Source of the DNA: Liquorilactobacillus nagelii DSM 13675
GTDB lineage: Bacteria > Bacillota > Bacilli > Lactobacillales > Lactobacillaceae
Assembly: GCF_019444005.1 (NCBI RefSeq)
Contig: NZ_CP049304.1
Span: forward strand, 372,001-436,000
Length of the DNA stretch: 64,000 nt
Direction: 5' to 3'
In this document: piece by piece, positions 38,415-47,419 of the stretch
How the letters are laid out: each line of letters opens with the position of its first letter
Position numbering within the stretch: the first letter of the stretch is position 1
Program-made: the position numbers and the translations under genes
Notes under the pieces: model-generated
Database searches by the model: none
Told to the model about the DNA's origin: nothing
What the model saw: the letters and a program-made list of their open reading frames with translations, nothing else

Positions 38415-39284
38415 ATGGTAAAAGGACAGATTTTACAATCGCTTAGTGGGTACTATGATGTAATTGCCAATGGTTTACTTTATCGTACTCGTGCTCGGGG
38501 AAATTTTCGACAAAAAAAAATTACACCACTTGTGGGGGATTGGGTTGAATTTAAGGCGGATAACCAACAGGAAGGGTACCTGTTAAAAATTGATCCACGT
38601 AAAAATCATTTAGTTCGCCCACCAATTGCAAATATTGATTGTGCAATTGTAGTTGTTTCTTGTAAAGAACCAAATTTTTCAGCAAATTTATTAGATCGTC
38701 AGTTAGTGATGTTAGCAGCTCAAAAAATTACGCCGTTAATTTACTTTTCAAAGCTGGATTTGTTGACACCAATTCAACGAGCTGAATTTAAGTTGATCGT
38801 AGCAGTTTATCAAAAATGGTATCAGACTTTTACAACTATTTCCGAAATAAAAGATTTGCTAATGAACAAATTATCTCAGCAGACTTTAGTGGTAATGGGA
38901 CAAACTGGAGCTGGAAAATCAACTTTATTAAATCATTTAGCACCAGAACTTAATTTAGCTACTGGAGCAGTTTCAAAAGCATTAAGTCGTGGAAAGCATA
39001 CTACGAGAAAAGTTGCGTTATTTCAAATTGGCCAGAATTATCTGGCCGATACACCAGGATTTTCATCATTTGAATTACAAAATATTATTGCGGTTGAGCT
39101 ACGTGATTACTTTCCAGAATTGGCAGCTTGTCAAACTGCCTGTAAGTTTCGTGGCTGTCTTCATCAAAAAGAGCCCCATTGTGCAGTCAAGGCAGCAATT
39201 CAAGCTGGTTCGATTGCCGCTAGTCGGTATCAAAGTTATTTGCAGTTGTTAACAGCTATTCAGCAGCAAAAACCTCGATATTAA
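38415..39284 (+). CDS. rsgA: Ribosome small subunit-dependent GTPase RsgA
   Basis: A 289-residue circularly permuted GTPase: OB-fold, G4 as FSKLDLL (Ser in place of the common Asn), P-loop GQTGAGKSTLLN, G3 DTPGFS, then zinc knuckle CxxxCxFRGCxHxxEPHC. It checks late 30S maturation. Located after pknB as in most Firmicutes. Confidence 0.95.
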   Translation: MVKGQILQSLSGYYDVIANGLLYRTRARGNFRQKKITPLVGDWVEFKADNQQEGYLLKIDPRKNHLVRPPIANIDCAIVVVSCKEPNFSANLLDRQLVMLAAQKITPLIYFSKLDLLTPIQRAEFKLIVAVYQKWYQTFTTISEIKDLLMNKLSQQTLVVMGQTGAGKSTLLNHLAPELNLATGAVSKALSRGKHTTRKVALFQIGQNYLADTPGFSSFELQNIIAVELRDYFPELAACQTACKFRGCLHQKEPHCAVKAAIQAGSIAASRYQSYLQLLTAIQQQKPRY

Positions 39285-39312
39285 TATTAATTACAGAAGG
39301 GATTGTTTTAAA

Positions 39313-39972
39313 ATGAAAATTGCTCCATCGATTTTAAGTGCCGATTTTGCTAATTTAGGTCGTGATGTTCAACTGCTAGAACAAGCTGGAGCAGACTATT
39401 TGCACATTGATATTATGGATGGTCATTTTGTACCTAACCTTTCATTTGGTCTGCCGATTGTTAAGGCTTTGCGTCCAATAACCAAATTGCCGTTTGACTG
39501 TCACTTGATGGTTACAGATCCAGCAGCTTATATTCAACCTTTAGCGGCAGCAGGTGCAACAATGATTGGGTTCCATGCTGAAGCAACGCCACATATTTTT
39601 CGGATTATTCAGCAAATTAAGCAAGCAGGCTGCCGAGCTGAAGTAGTTGTTAATCCAGGAACCAGTTTATCGACTATTGAAGAAGTCTTGCCACTAGTCG
39701 ATTCGATTTTGGTTATGACAGTCAATCCAGGTTTTGGTGGACAGAAATTTTTGCCATTAATGTTAAAGAAGATTCAACGTTTAGCAGAACTTAAACAACG
39801 CCACCACTATAATTTTGAGATTGAAGTTGATGGCGGAATTAATCAAGCCACCATTAAGCGTTGCTATCGTGCTGGAGCAACCATTGCAGTTGCGGGTTCA
39901 TTTGTTTTTGCAGCCGAGCCAGCTAAACAAGTGAACTTATTGCGTGAAGCGGCTGAGGCTGAGCAATTATGA
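39313..39972 (+). CDS. rpe: Ribulose-phosphate 3-epimerase
   Basis: A 219-residue TIM barrel (IAPSILSADFANLG, HIDIMDGHFVPNLSFG, MTVNPGFGGQKF, EVDGGIN). It interconverts ribulose and xylulose 5-phosphate in the pentose phosphate route. ATGA overlap with thiN. Confidence 0.96.
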   Translation: MKIAPSILSADFANLGRDVQLLEQAGADYLHIDIMDGHFVPNLSFGLPIVKALRPITKLPFDCHLMVTDPAAYIQPLAAAGATMIGFHAEATPHIFRIIQQIKQAGCRAEVVVNPGTSLSTIEEVLPLVDSILVMTVNPGFGGQKFLPLMLKKIQRLAELKQRHHYNFEIEVDGGINQATIKRCYRAGATIAVAGSFVFAAEPAKQVNLLREAAEAEQL

Positions 39973-40616
39973 AAGAAGTTAATTTGTTAGTCGGGGGTCC
40001 ACTTGCTCAATTACCGGATAATTTGTTACAGTTAAAAAGAAATGCAGCTTGGATTGGCGCTGATCGGGGGGCCTTGCGACTAATTAGAGCAGGAATTGTC
40101 CCTAAATTAGCAATTGGCGATTTTGATTCTTCTTCGGCGGTTGAAAGAGAATTGATATTCAAAAATAGTTTGCGGGTTGAGACGGCTCAAGCTGAAAAAG
40201 ATGATACTGATACTGAACTAGCTGTTCGCTTTATTTTACGAGACTTTCAACCAGATCTGCTTAAAATTTATGGAGCTACTGGTGGGCGAATAGATCATTT
40301 GTTAGCAAATTTGTTTTTTGTTTTGCGACCGGAATTTTATTCATCACTTGAACGAATTAAGTTGATCGATCGTCAAAATGAAATCAGCTTTTTTAAACCA
40401 GGAACTTATACTTTGAATAAACAACACGATAAAAAATATTTAGCTTTTGTTCCCTTGACGAAAGTATCACAGTTGGTTTTGTATGATGAAAAATATCAAC
40501 TGCCTGGAAATGATTTTAACTGGCCTGTTTCTTTGGCTAGCAATGAATTTGTTGGTTTAACGGCTAAGTTTTCTTTTAGTAGTGGTGTGGTTTGTGTCAT
40601 TCAAAGTAAAGATTAA
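39969..40616 (+). CDS. thiN: Thiamine pyrophosphokinase
   Basis: A 215-residue enzyme with GADRGALRL, IGDFDSSS, AEKDDTDTELAV and YGATGGRIDHLLANL motifs. It makes thiamine pyrophosphate from thiamine and ATP. Standard for lactobacilli next to rpe. Confidence 0.93.
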   Translation: MKEVNLLVGGPLAQLPDNLLQLKRNAAWIGADRGALRLIRAGIVPKLAIGDFDSSSAVERELIFKNSLRVETAQAEKDDTDTELAVRFILRDFQPDLLKIYGATGGRIDHLLANLFFVLRPEFYSSLERIKLIDRQNEISFFKPGTYTLNKQHDKKYLAFVPLTKVSQLVLYDEKYQLPGNDFNWPVSLASNEFVGLTAKFSFSSGVVCVIQSKD

Positions 40617-40618
40617 AA

Positions 40619-40688
40619 AAAACCAGCAACTAAAGTGAAAAGATTAAGTTATACTTTAATCTTAACTACCATTAGTTGCTGGTTTTCT
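40619..40688. terminator. Double-stem bidirectional terminator
   Basis: Outer arms CCAGCAACTA (40623-40632) and TAGTTGCTGG (40673-40682) with an inner stem AGATTAA/TTAATCT (40641-40647, 40656-40662). A-run before and T-run after allow it to serve both thiN and the convergent rpmB. Confidence 0.88.
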
Positions 40689-40695
40689 TTTTTAA

Positions 40696-40881
40696 TTAAA
40701 CGCGAGTAACTTTACCCGACTTCAAGGCACGTGCTGAAACCCAGACGCGTTTCGGTTTGCCGTCAACTAAAATCCGAACTTTTTGCAAATTTGGTTTCCA
40801 ACTGCGACTAGTTTGGTTTAAAGCGTGTGAACGTTTTTTGCCAAAAGTTGTTTTACGACCGGTGATAAAATCTTTAGCCAT
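40696..40881 (-). CDS. rpmB: 50S ribosomal protein L28
   Basis: A 61-residue L28 ([20 protein letters not shown], ending [10 protein letters not shown]). GGGAGGA precedes the ATG on the reverse strand; a longer frame starting at 40929 is not supported. It is transcribed opposite to its neighbours, as commonly seen beside asp23. Confidence 0.97.
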   Translation of the reverse strand: MAKDFITGRKTTFGKKRSHALNQTSRSWKPNLQKVRILVDGKPKRVWVSARALKSGKVTRV

Positions 40882-41093
40882 GATTATCCTCCCTGATGCT
40901 GAATTTCGTAGCATTAAATGCTCGCTCATTAAATAAAAATAGCATAGTTAACTACTTAATGCAAGAACTTTGTGTAAAGTAAAAATCCTTGGCAGCTGTT
41001 TTGGTAGATTAATTAGATGATTTGGTGTTGTTTTGGCTTTTATGATAAAATATGATTAATTGTTGTGTTCTTTTATAAGGAGGGCTATCATTT

Positions 41094-41456
41094 ATGGCTG
41101 TTAAAATTAAAACACAGTATGGGGACATTGAAATAACCAATGATGTAATTGCTACAGTCGTTGGCGGAGCTGCCACCGAAATTTTTGGAATTGTTGGAAT
41201 GGCTAGCAAAAATCAAATCCGTGATAATTTAAATGAAATTTTAAAACGCGATAACTATGCAAAAGGGGTCGTTGTTCGTCAAGAAGATGAACGAGTGGCG
41301 GTTGATGTTTACATTATTGTTGGTTATGGAACTAAGATTTCGGAAGTTTGCCGTAATGTACAAGATAAAGTCAAGTATAATTTAAAATCAATGCTGGGAA
41401 TAACTGCTAATTCAGTAAACGTCATTGTTCAAGGCGTTCGAGTAATTGAAGAGTAG
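41094..41456 (+). CDS. Asp23/Gls24 family envelope stress protein (YloU)
   Basis: A 120-residue Asp23-domain protein (YGDIEITNDVIATVVGGAA, VRQEDERVAVDVYIIVGYG). It is the YloU paralogue placed before fakA in Bacilli. Asp23 proteins are linked to envelope stress; this copy's exact role is unknown. AAGGAGGG precedes the ATG. Confidence 0.92.
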   Translation: MAVKIKTQYGDIEITNDVIATVVGGAATEIFGIVGMASKNQIRDNLNEILKRDNYAKGVVVRQEDERVAVDVYIIVGYGTKISEVCRNVQDKVKYNLKSMLGITANSVNVIVQGVRVIEE

Positions 41457-41478
41457 TTATAACAGGGAGGATATAATT

Positions 41479-43185
41479 TTGAAAGTTAAAAAGATAACGG
41501 CAGCAGAGTTTCGTAAAATGGTTGCTGTCAGTTCTGATCGTTTAAATAATAATGCTGACTTTATTAATTCGTTGAATGTTTTTCCAGTACCAGATGGTGA
41601 TACAGGAACTAATATGAGTTTATCTTTTGCCAGCGGAGCAAAATATGTTGCTGAATCAACAGCAGATGATGTAGGGACTTTGGCCGCTGCCCTAGCTAAA
41701 GGATTGTTGATGGGCGCGCGCGGAAATTCAGGAGTAATTTTGTCACAAATTTTTCGGGGCTTTCATAAAAGTACTGAAAAGAAAGTTGAATTGACTCCTG
41801 CTGATTTAGCAGCTGCTTTGAGTAGTGGGGTTGAATCTGCTTATAAGGCAGTTATGAAGCCTACTGAGGGAACGATTTTGACAGTTGCTCGCCAAGCAGC
41901 TAAAGCGGCTAATAAAACTAGCAATCAGACAGACGTTACAACAGTTATGTCGGCGGCTTATTCAGCGGCTAAGGAAGCTTTGGCACATACTCCGGAACAG
42001 TTACCAGTTCTTAAAGAAGTTGGGGTTGTTGATTCTGGTGGACAAGGACTGACTTTTGTTTATGAAGGATTTGCAGCGGTTCTTTCTGGTAAAACGTTAG
42101 CTGAACCAACTGAAAAACATCAGCCGAATATGGTTGAAATGGATGAAATGGTTAATGCTGCCCATCATCAAAGTGTTCAAAGTCAGTTGAATACTGAAGA
42201 TATTCACTACGGCTATTGCACTGAAATTATGGTTCGCTTGGGAGCTGGCCGCTTAGTCGATCAAAAATTTGACTATGATGCATTTCGTCAGCATTTAAGC
42301 GAAATCGGTGATTCATTATTAGTAGTTGCTGATGAGCAAGTAGTTAAAGTTCATGTTCATACAGAACATCCAGGCGATGTTTTAGCTTATGGACAGCATT
42401 TTGGTTCTTTAATTAAAGTCAAAGTTGATAATATGCGTTTGCAGCATGAAACAATTTTGGAACATGATCGGGAAGCCGATAGTTCATCAACGACTGAACC
42501 GACTGAACCAGCAACGGTTGAAACTATTAATGGATATGGAATTATTGCAATTGCTTCTGGAGTTGGCTTGGGTAAATTATTTAAGAGTTTGGGTGCAACT
42601 TTGATCTTAAATGGTGGTCAAACAATGAACCCAAGCACTGAAGATATTGTTCAAGCAATTAAACAGACCAAAGCGAAAAAAGTTATAATTCTACCAAATA
42701 ATAAGAATATCTTTTTAGCTGCCAATCAAGCAGCTCAAGTGGCGGAAGTAGCTGTTGCAGTTGTTCCCAGCAAAACGGTTGCTCAAGGGATGACTTCGTT
42801 ATTGAGTTTTGATAGCCAAGCTTCACTGAAAGAAAATCAAGCAAAAATGACTGCTGAACTAGATTCAGTTATTTCTGGTCAGATTACAACAGCTGTACGA
42901 GATACTTCAATTGATGGTCAGACGATTAAAAAAGATGATTTTATGGCAATTGTTGACGGCAAGATTGTTTTAACAAATGCAGTACGTAAAACAGCGGCAA
43001 TTTCAATGTTAAAGCGGATGCTGACAGCTGACAGCGAAATCGTCACTATTATCTATGGAGCTGATGGAAATCAAGAAGAAGCACAAGAAATCGCTGCTGC
43101 CGCTCAGCAGCTAGATAGTGATTTGGAAATTGAGGTTCATTTCGGCGGTCAGCCGGTTTATCCATATTTAATTTCAGTGGAATAA
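41479..43185 (+). CDS. fakA: Fatty acid kinase catalytic subunit FakA
   Basis: A 568-residue DAK-type protein: DhaL-like ATP domain at the N-terminus (NSLNVFPVPDGDTGTNMSLS, ARGNSGVILSQIFRG), a middle domain and a C-terminal DegV-like fold. With FakB it phosphorylates exogenous fatty acids, feeding plsX nearby. The TTG at 41479 has GGGAGG nine bases upstream. Confidence 0.94.
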   Translation: MKVKKITAAEFRKMVAVSSDRLNNNADFINSLNVFPVPDGDTGTNMSLSFASGAKYVAESTADDVGTLAAALAKGLLMGARGNSGVILSQIFRGFHKSTEKKVELTPADLAAALSSGVESAYKAVMKPTEGTILTVARQAAKAANKTSNQTDVTTVMSAAYSAAKEALAHTPEQLPVLKEVGVVDSGGQGLTFVYEGFAAVLSGKTLAEPTEKHQPNMVEMDEMVNAAHHQSVQSQLNTEDIHYGYCTEIMVRLGAGRLVDQKFDYDAFRQHLSEIGDSLLVVADEQVVKVHVHTEHPGDVLAYGQHFGSLIKVKVDNMRLQHETILEHDREADSSSTTEPTEPATVETINGYGIIAIASGVGLGKLFKSLGATLILNGGQTMNPSTEDIVQAIKQTKAKKVIILPNNKNIFLAANQAAQVAEVAVAVVPSKTVAQGMTSLLSFDSQASLKENQAKMTAELDSVISGQITTAVRDTSIDGQTIKKDDFMAIVDGKIVLTNAVRKTAAISMLKRMLTADSEIVTIIYGADGNQEEAQEIAAAAQQLDSDLEIEVHFGGQPVYPYLISVE

Positions 43186-43199
43186 GAATAATTTTTTAT

Positions 43200-43229
43200 C
43201 TGACCGGCGAAGTCGGTCAGTTTTTTTAT
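43200..43229 (+). terminator. Terminator between fakA and recG
   Basis: Arms CTGACCG (43200-43206) and CGGTCAG (43214-43220), then a T-run. The recG ribosome site follows directly, so it may act as a partial terminator. Confidence 0.85.
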
Positions 43230-43246
43230 TTTTGGAGGTGAATAAT

Positions 43247-45289
43247 TTGACAACGATATCAAGGCAGTCGCTTGCAGTTTTAAAAGGAGTTGGCCCAAAA
43301 ACAATACAGGCACTGCAGCATTTAGGGATTACAACGATTGAGGACTTGCTGACTGCCTTTCCATTTCGTTATGATGATTATCGTCCTCAAAACCTGGCGG
43401 AATTGGTTGATCAAGAAAAGGTGACTTTACGTGGGGTAGTTGTAACTGCTCCAGTGTTGGTACGTTTTGGTCGCAAAAAAAATCGTTTAAATTTTAACTT
43501 GTTGATTGATAATCAAGCAGTTTTAGTAACTTTTTTTAATCAAGGGTATTTGGCCGAAAAAGTAATTGAGGGCGCAGAACTGACAGTTTTTGGAAAATGG
43601 GAAGCTGCGCGGCAGCGATTGATGGGAATAAAATTATTGTCGTTTAATAAACAAGAACAATTAGCAGGGGTATACCGTTCATCCAAAGAAATTCGTGCTA
43701 CTCAATTACAAAAGTTAGTTAAACAAGCTTATGAACTCTATCATGGACAGATTAGCGATTTGATACCCAGAAAATTACAAAAAAAATATCATTTATTATC
43801 ACGGCAACAAATGATTCATGACTTGCATTTCCCGGCAGATCAACTGACTGCTCAGGCTGCTAAAAGGACAGCTGTTTATGAAGAACTATTTTTATTTGAA
43901 GCCCGTCTACAGTATCTAAAACAAATAGATCAACAGCCAAATGGTCTGAAACTTAATTACGATAACCAGCAGTTAAAAAAATTTATTAGTCAATTACCAT
44001 TCGAATTAACGCCAGCTCAAAAAAGAACTGTTAATGAGATCTGTCACGACTTACATCGACCGGTGCACATGAATCGCCTTTTGCAGGGTGATGTTGGTTC
44101 TGGAAAAACAATTGTAGCTGCAATTGCAATGTATGCAGCAGTAACCGCGGGCTATCAGGCAGCTTTGATGGCTCCAACTGAAATTCTTGCTCGTCAGCAT
44201 GCAGACAAGCTTTTCCGCTTGTTTCAACCGTTAGGAATTAATGTTAATTTGTTAACTGGGACGACTTCAGCAAAGAGTCGTCAGCGGCGTGAACTTTTAC
44301 AACAATTAGCAAAAGGTTCAATCGATATTTTGATTGGAACTCATGCGCTAATCCAAAATGGTGTTGAATTTAAAAATTTGGGTTTGGTAATTACTGATGA
44401 ACAGCATCGTTTTGGAGTTAATCAGCGGCAAGCATTGCGATTAAAGGGCAATGAGCCTGATGTTTTAGCTCTAACGGCTACACCGATTCCACGAACCTTG
44501 GCTTTAACAGTTTACGGTGAAATGGATGTTTCAATCATTAATGAGTTACCTCGTGGACGAAAACCAGTAAGAACTTTTTGGCTTAAAAAAAACCAGCTGA
44601 AACGAGCTTTTAGTTTTATTGCTGAGCAGCTAAAACAAGGAAAACAAGCTTATTTAGTTACTCCTTTAGTTAGTGAATCTGAAGCACTAGATTTACAAAA
44701 TGCTGAACAACTTTTAACTGATGCAACTAAATTTTTTGCGCCAGAATATCAAGTTGGGTTAATTCATGGTAAAATGAAGAGCGATGAAAAAGAACAAATC
44801 ATGACGGATTTTACTGCTGGAAAAACGAAAATTTTAGTTGCTACCACGGTGATTGAAGTTGGGGTGGATGTTCCTCAGGCATCGGTAATTTTAATTGTAG
44901 ATGCCGATCGATTTGGCCTAGCTCAATTACACCAGTTGCGTGGACGAGTTGGTCGCAGTAGTACGCAGTCTTATTGCTTATTGCTAGCTGATCCTAAGAC
45001 TGATTACGGCCGGCAGCGATTACAAACGATGACTGAGACTACTGATGGCTTTGTCATTGCTCAGCGAGATTTAGAGTTGCGTGGACAAGGTGATATTTTA
45101 GGCCGCAAGCAGGCAGGATTACCGGAATTTAAAGTTGCTGATCCGATTAAGGATTTAAAAATTTTGGAAACAGCTCAAGTTGATGCTGCAGAAATAATTA
45201 ATCAAAGTAATTTTGGCAAAACAATTGAAACCAAACCATTAGATGAGTACTTGCAACAGCAGTTACAACTAGAATTAGGTTTTGATTAG
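43247..45289 (+). CDS. recG: ATP-dependent DNA helicase RecG
   Basis: A 680-residue helicase: wedge/OB domain, Walker A LLQGDVGSGKTIVA, TDEQHRFG, ATPIPRTLAL and the C-terminal QLRGRVGRSSTQSYC. It remodels stalled forks and Holliday junctions. The TTG at 43247 follows GGAGGTG; a TTG at 43232 overlaps that site. Confidence 0.96.
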   Translation: MTTISRQSLAVLKGVGPKTIQALQHLGITTIEDLLTAFPFRYDDYRPQNLAELVDQEKVTLRGVVVTAPVLVRFGRKKNRLNFNLLIDNQAVLVTFFNQGYLAEKVIEGAELTVFGKWEAARQRLMGIKLLSFNKQEQLAGVYRSSKEIRATQLQKLVKQAYELYHGQISDLIPRKLQKKYHLLSRQQMIHDLHFPADQLTAQAAKRTAVYEELFLFEARLQYLKQIDQQPNGLKLNYDNQQLKKFISQLPFELTPAQKRTVNEICHDLHRPVHMNRLLQGDVGSGKTIVAAIAMYAAVTAGYQAALMAPTEILARQHADKLFRLFQPLGINVNLLTGTTSAKSRQRRELLQQLAKGSIDILIGTHALIQNGVEFKNLGLVITDEQHRFGVNQRQALRLKGNEPDVLALTATPIPRTLALTVYGEMDVSIINELPRGRKPVRTFWLKKNQLKRAFSFIAEQLKQGKQAYLVTPLVSESEALDLQNAEQLLTDATKFFAPEYQVGLIHGKMKSDEKEQIMTDFTAGKTKILVATTVIEVGVDVPQASVILIVDADRFGLAQLHQLRGRVGRSSTQSYCLLLADPKTDYGRQRLQTMTETTDGFVIAQRDLELRGQGDILGRKQAGLPEFKVADPIKDLKILETAQVDAAEIINQSNFGKTIETKPLDEYLQQQLQLELGFD

Positions 45290-45305
45290 TAGGAGGAAAA
45301 AAATT

Positions 45306-46343
45306 TTGAAAATAGCCGTTGATGCAATGGGAGGAGATCATGCTCCCGAAGCGATTGTTGCTGGAGTTGCCAAAGCGCGTGATCAATACCCGCATTTAGA
45401 ATTTTTGCTTTATGGAAAAAGTGAACAAATTAGTAAACTATTGACTGACCAAACTCGGATCAAAATTATTCAAGCTGATGAAGTAATTGGTATGAACGAT
45501 GAACCTGTTCGAGCAATCAGGCGCAAAAAACAATCTTCTTTAGTTTTGGCAGCCCAAGCGGTTAAAAACGGAGAAGCTGATGCTTTGTTTTCTTGTGGAA
45601 ATACAGGGGCGTTGTTGACAGCAGGTTTGTTAATTGTTGGCCGAATTAAAGGAATTGTACGCCCCGGATTGCTTTCAACCTTGCCAATGATTGGTGAGCA
45701 GACGGGAGCTTTTAATTTATTGGATAGTGGAGCAAATGCTGAAAATAAAGCGGAACATTTGCATCAGTATGCGATTTTGGGAAAATATTATGCCCAGAAG
45801 GTTCGGGGGATTGCTGATCCGCGGATTGGACTCTTGAACAATGGCACTGAGCCACATAAGGGCAGTAAAATTACTCAAGAGGCTTATCAATTATTGCAAG
45901 CTGATCCAGCAATCAATTTCGTTGGGAATGTTGAGGCCAATTCTGTTTTACGCAATCAAGCAGATGTAATTGTGGCTGATGGTTTTATGGGGAACACCTT
46001 GTTAAAGTCAATTGAAGGAACGGCTTCAGCAATTATGCATTTACTCAAAGAAACAATTATGAATAGTGGTGTCAGCAGTAAGCTAGGAGCAGTGTTGCTT
46101 AAACCAGCTTTTAAACAGCTAAAAGCTAAAATGAATCAAGCACAATACGGTGGTGCAGTTTTATTAGGGGTAAAAGCTCCAGTTGTTAAAGCACATGGCG
46201 CTAGTGATGCAGAAACGGTTTACTATACATTAGGCCAGATTGAGCAGATGTTGAAAGAACAGATGATTCCAGATTTAGTGGACTACTTTTCAAAATTGAA
46301 TCAAGCGGAAAAAAATAAAGTTATTGAGGAGAAATCAAAATGA
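45306..46343 (+). CDS. plsX: Phosphate acyltransferase PlsX
   Basis: A 345-residue enzyme (KIAVDAMGGDHAPEAIVAG, FSCGNTGALL, VADGFMGNTLLKS). It converts acyl-ACP to acyl-phosphate for phospholipid synthesis. TTG start with AGGAGG nine bases upstream; the ATGA overlap with acpP couples the two. Confidence 0.96.
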   Translation: MKIAVDAMGGDHAPEAIVAGVAKARDQYPHLEFLLYGKSEQISKLLTDQTRIKIIQADEVIGMNDEPVRAIRRKKQSSLVLAAQAVKNGEADALFSCGNTGALLTAGLLIVGRIKGIVRPGLLSTLPMIGEQTGAFNLLDSGANAENKAEHLHQYAILGKYYAQKVRGIADPRIGLLNNGTEPHKGSKITQEAYQLLQADPAINFVGNVEANSVLRNQADVIVADGFMGNTLLKSIEGTASAIMHLLKETIMNSGVSSKLGAVLLKPAFKQLKAKMNQAQYGGAVLLGVKAPVVKAHGASDAETVYYTLGQIEQMLKEQMIPDLVDYFSKLNQAEKNKVIEEKSK

Positions 46344-46582
46344 CAGAAAAAGAAATTTTTAATAAATTGGCTAAAATTATCCATGAACGTTTCGAAATTG
46401 AAGTTGATCAAATTACACCAAATTTGAATTTTACTACCGATTTGGATGCAGATTCGATTGATTTAGTAGAATTTGTTTTAGAATTAGAGGATAGCTTTGG
46501 AGCGGAGATTCCCGATGAAGAAGCTGAAAAATTGCAAAAAGTTCAGGATGTTGTCGACTATATCAAGAAACATCAAAAATAA
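46340..46582 (+). CDS. acpP: Acyl carrier protein
   Basis: An 80-residue acidic ACP. The phosphopantetheine serine is in DLDADSIDLVEF; the usual Leu after it is Ile. Located after plsX as in most Firmicutes. Confidence 0.95.
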   Translation: MTEKEIFNKLAKIIHERFEIEVDQITPNLNFTTDLDADSIDLVEFVLELEDSFGAEIPDEEAEKLQKVQDVVDYIKKHQK

Positions 46583-46604
46583 AGAGTAGTTTATGATATC
46601 AATC

Positions 46605-46643
46605 AAGGCCAGCACAAAACGCATGTTTTGATTGCGGCCTTTT
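46605..46643 (+). terminator. Terminator after acpP
   Basis: Outer AAGGCC (46605-46610)/GGCCTT (46636-46641) and inner CAAAAC/GTTTTG pair around GCAT, followed by Ts. Confidence 0.8.
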
Positions 46644-46701
46644 ACTTTTATAAATGGAGTCAGTAATTATATGAAAATTAAATTTAAGGAGCAGACGAAG
46701 A

Positions 46702-47400
46702 TTGACAAATGGATTAACTGATTGGCTTAAAGAGCATTTTGAAATTGAATTTCAACGAACAGAATTATTGGATGAAGCATTTACTCATGCTTCATATGTT
46801 AATGAACACCCTAACCAAAATTTGAAATATTATGAGCGAATTGAATTCTTGGGTGACGCAGTGATGCAGTTAGCTGTTTCTGAATATTTATTTTTACGTT
46901 ATCCGTCATTGCCGGAAGGAAAACTTTCGCGGTTACGAGCAGCTATGGTTTGTGAGGACAGTTTTAGTAAATTTGCAGTTGAATGTCATTTTGACCAATA
47001 TATTCGTTTAGGAAAGGGAGAAGAAAAATCGCAAGCACGACAACGTCCGTCCCTACTTTGCGATATTTTCGAATCATTTATTGGAGCGTTGTATTTAGAT
47101 CAAGGAAAACCAGCAGTAGATAAATTTATTTCACAAATTGTCTTTCCCAAGATTGATTTGGGATGGTTTGACCATTTACTGGATCATAAAACTGAATTGC
47201 AGGAGTTCTTGCAGCAAGACGGCGATGTTGATATTGAGTATCATGAGTTGGAAAATGATGGCCCTGAGCATGACAAGCGTTATACTATGACCGTTAGTGC
47301 TGATGGCGAGTTATTAGGCCAAGGTCAAGGACACTCGAAGAAAGCTGCTGAGCAAGTAGCTGCCAGAGAAGCTTTGATCAAATTACATGCTAATAAATAA
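46702..47400 (+). CDS. rnc: Ribonuclease III
   Basis: A 232-residue RNase III: signature ERIEFLGDAVMQLAVSEYLF, second acidic site in CDIFESFIGALYLD, and a C-terminal dsRNA-binding domain (KTELQEFLQQ, GQGHSKKAAEQVAAREAL). It processes rRNA and other double-stranded RNA. Start TTG with AAGGAG ten bases upstream. Confidence 0.96.
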   Translation: MTNGLTDWLKEHFEIEFQRTELLDEAFTHASYVNEHPNQNLKYYERIEFLGDAVMQLAVSEYLFLRYPSLPEGKLSRLRAAMVCEDSFSKFAVECHFDQYIRLGKGEEKSQARQRPSLLCDIFESFIGALYLDQGKPAVDKFISQIVFPKIDLGWFDHLLDHKTELQEFLQQDGDVDIEYHELENDGPEHDKRYTMTVSADGELLGQGQGHSKKAAEQVAAREALIKLHANK

Positions 47401-47419
47401 AGAGTAAGGAGCGGCGAAA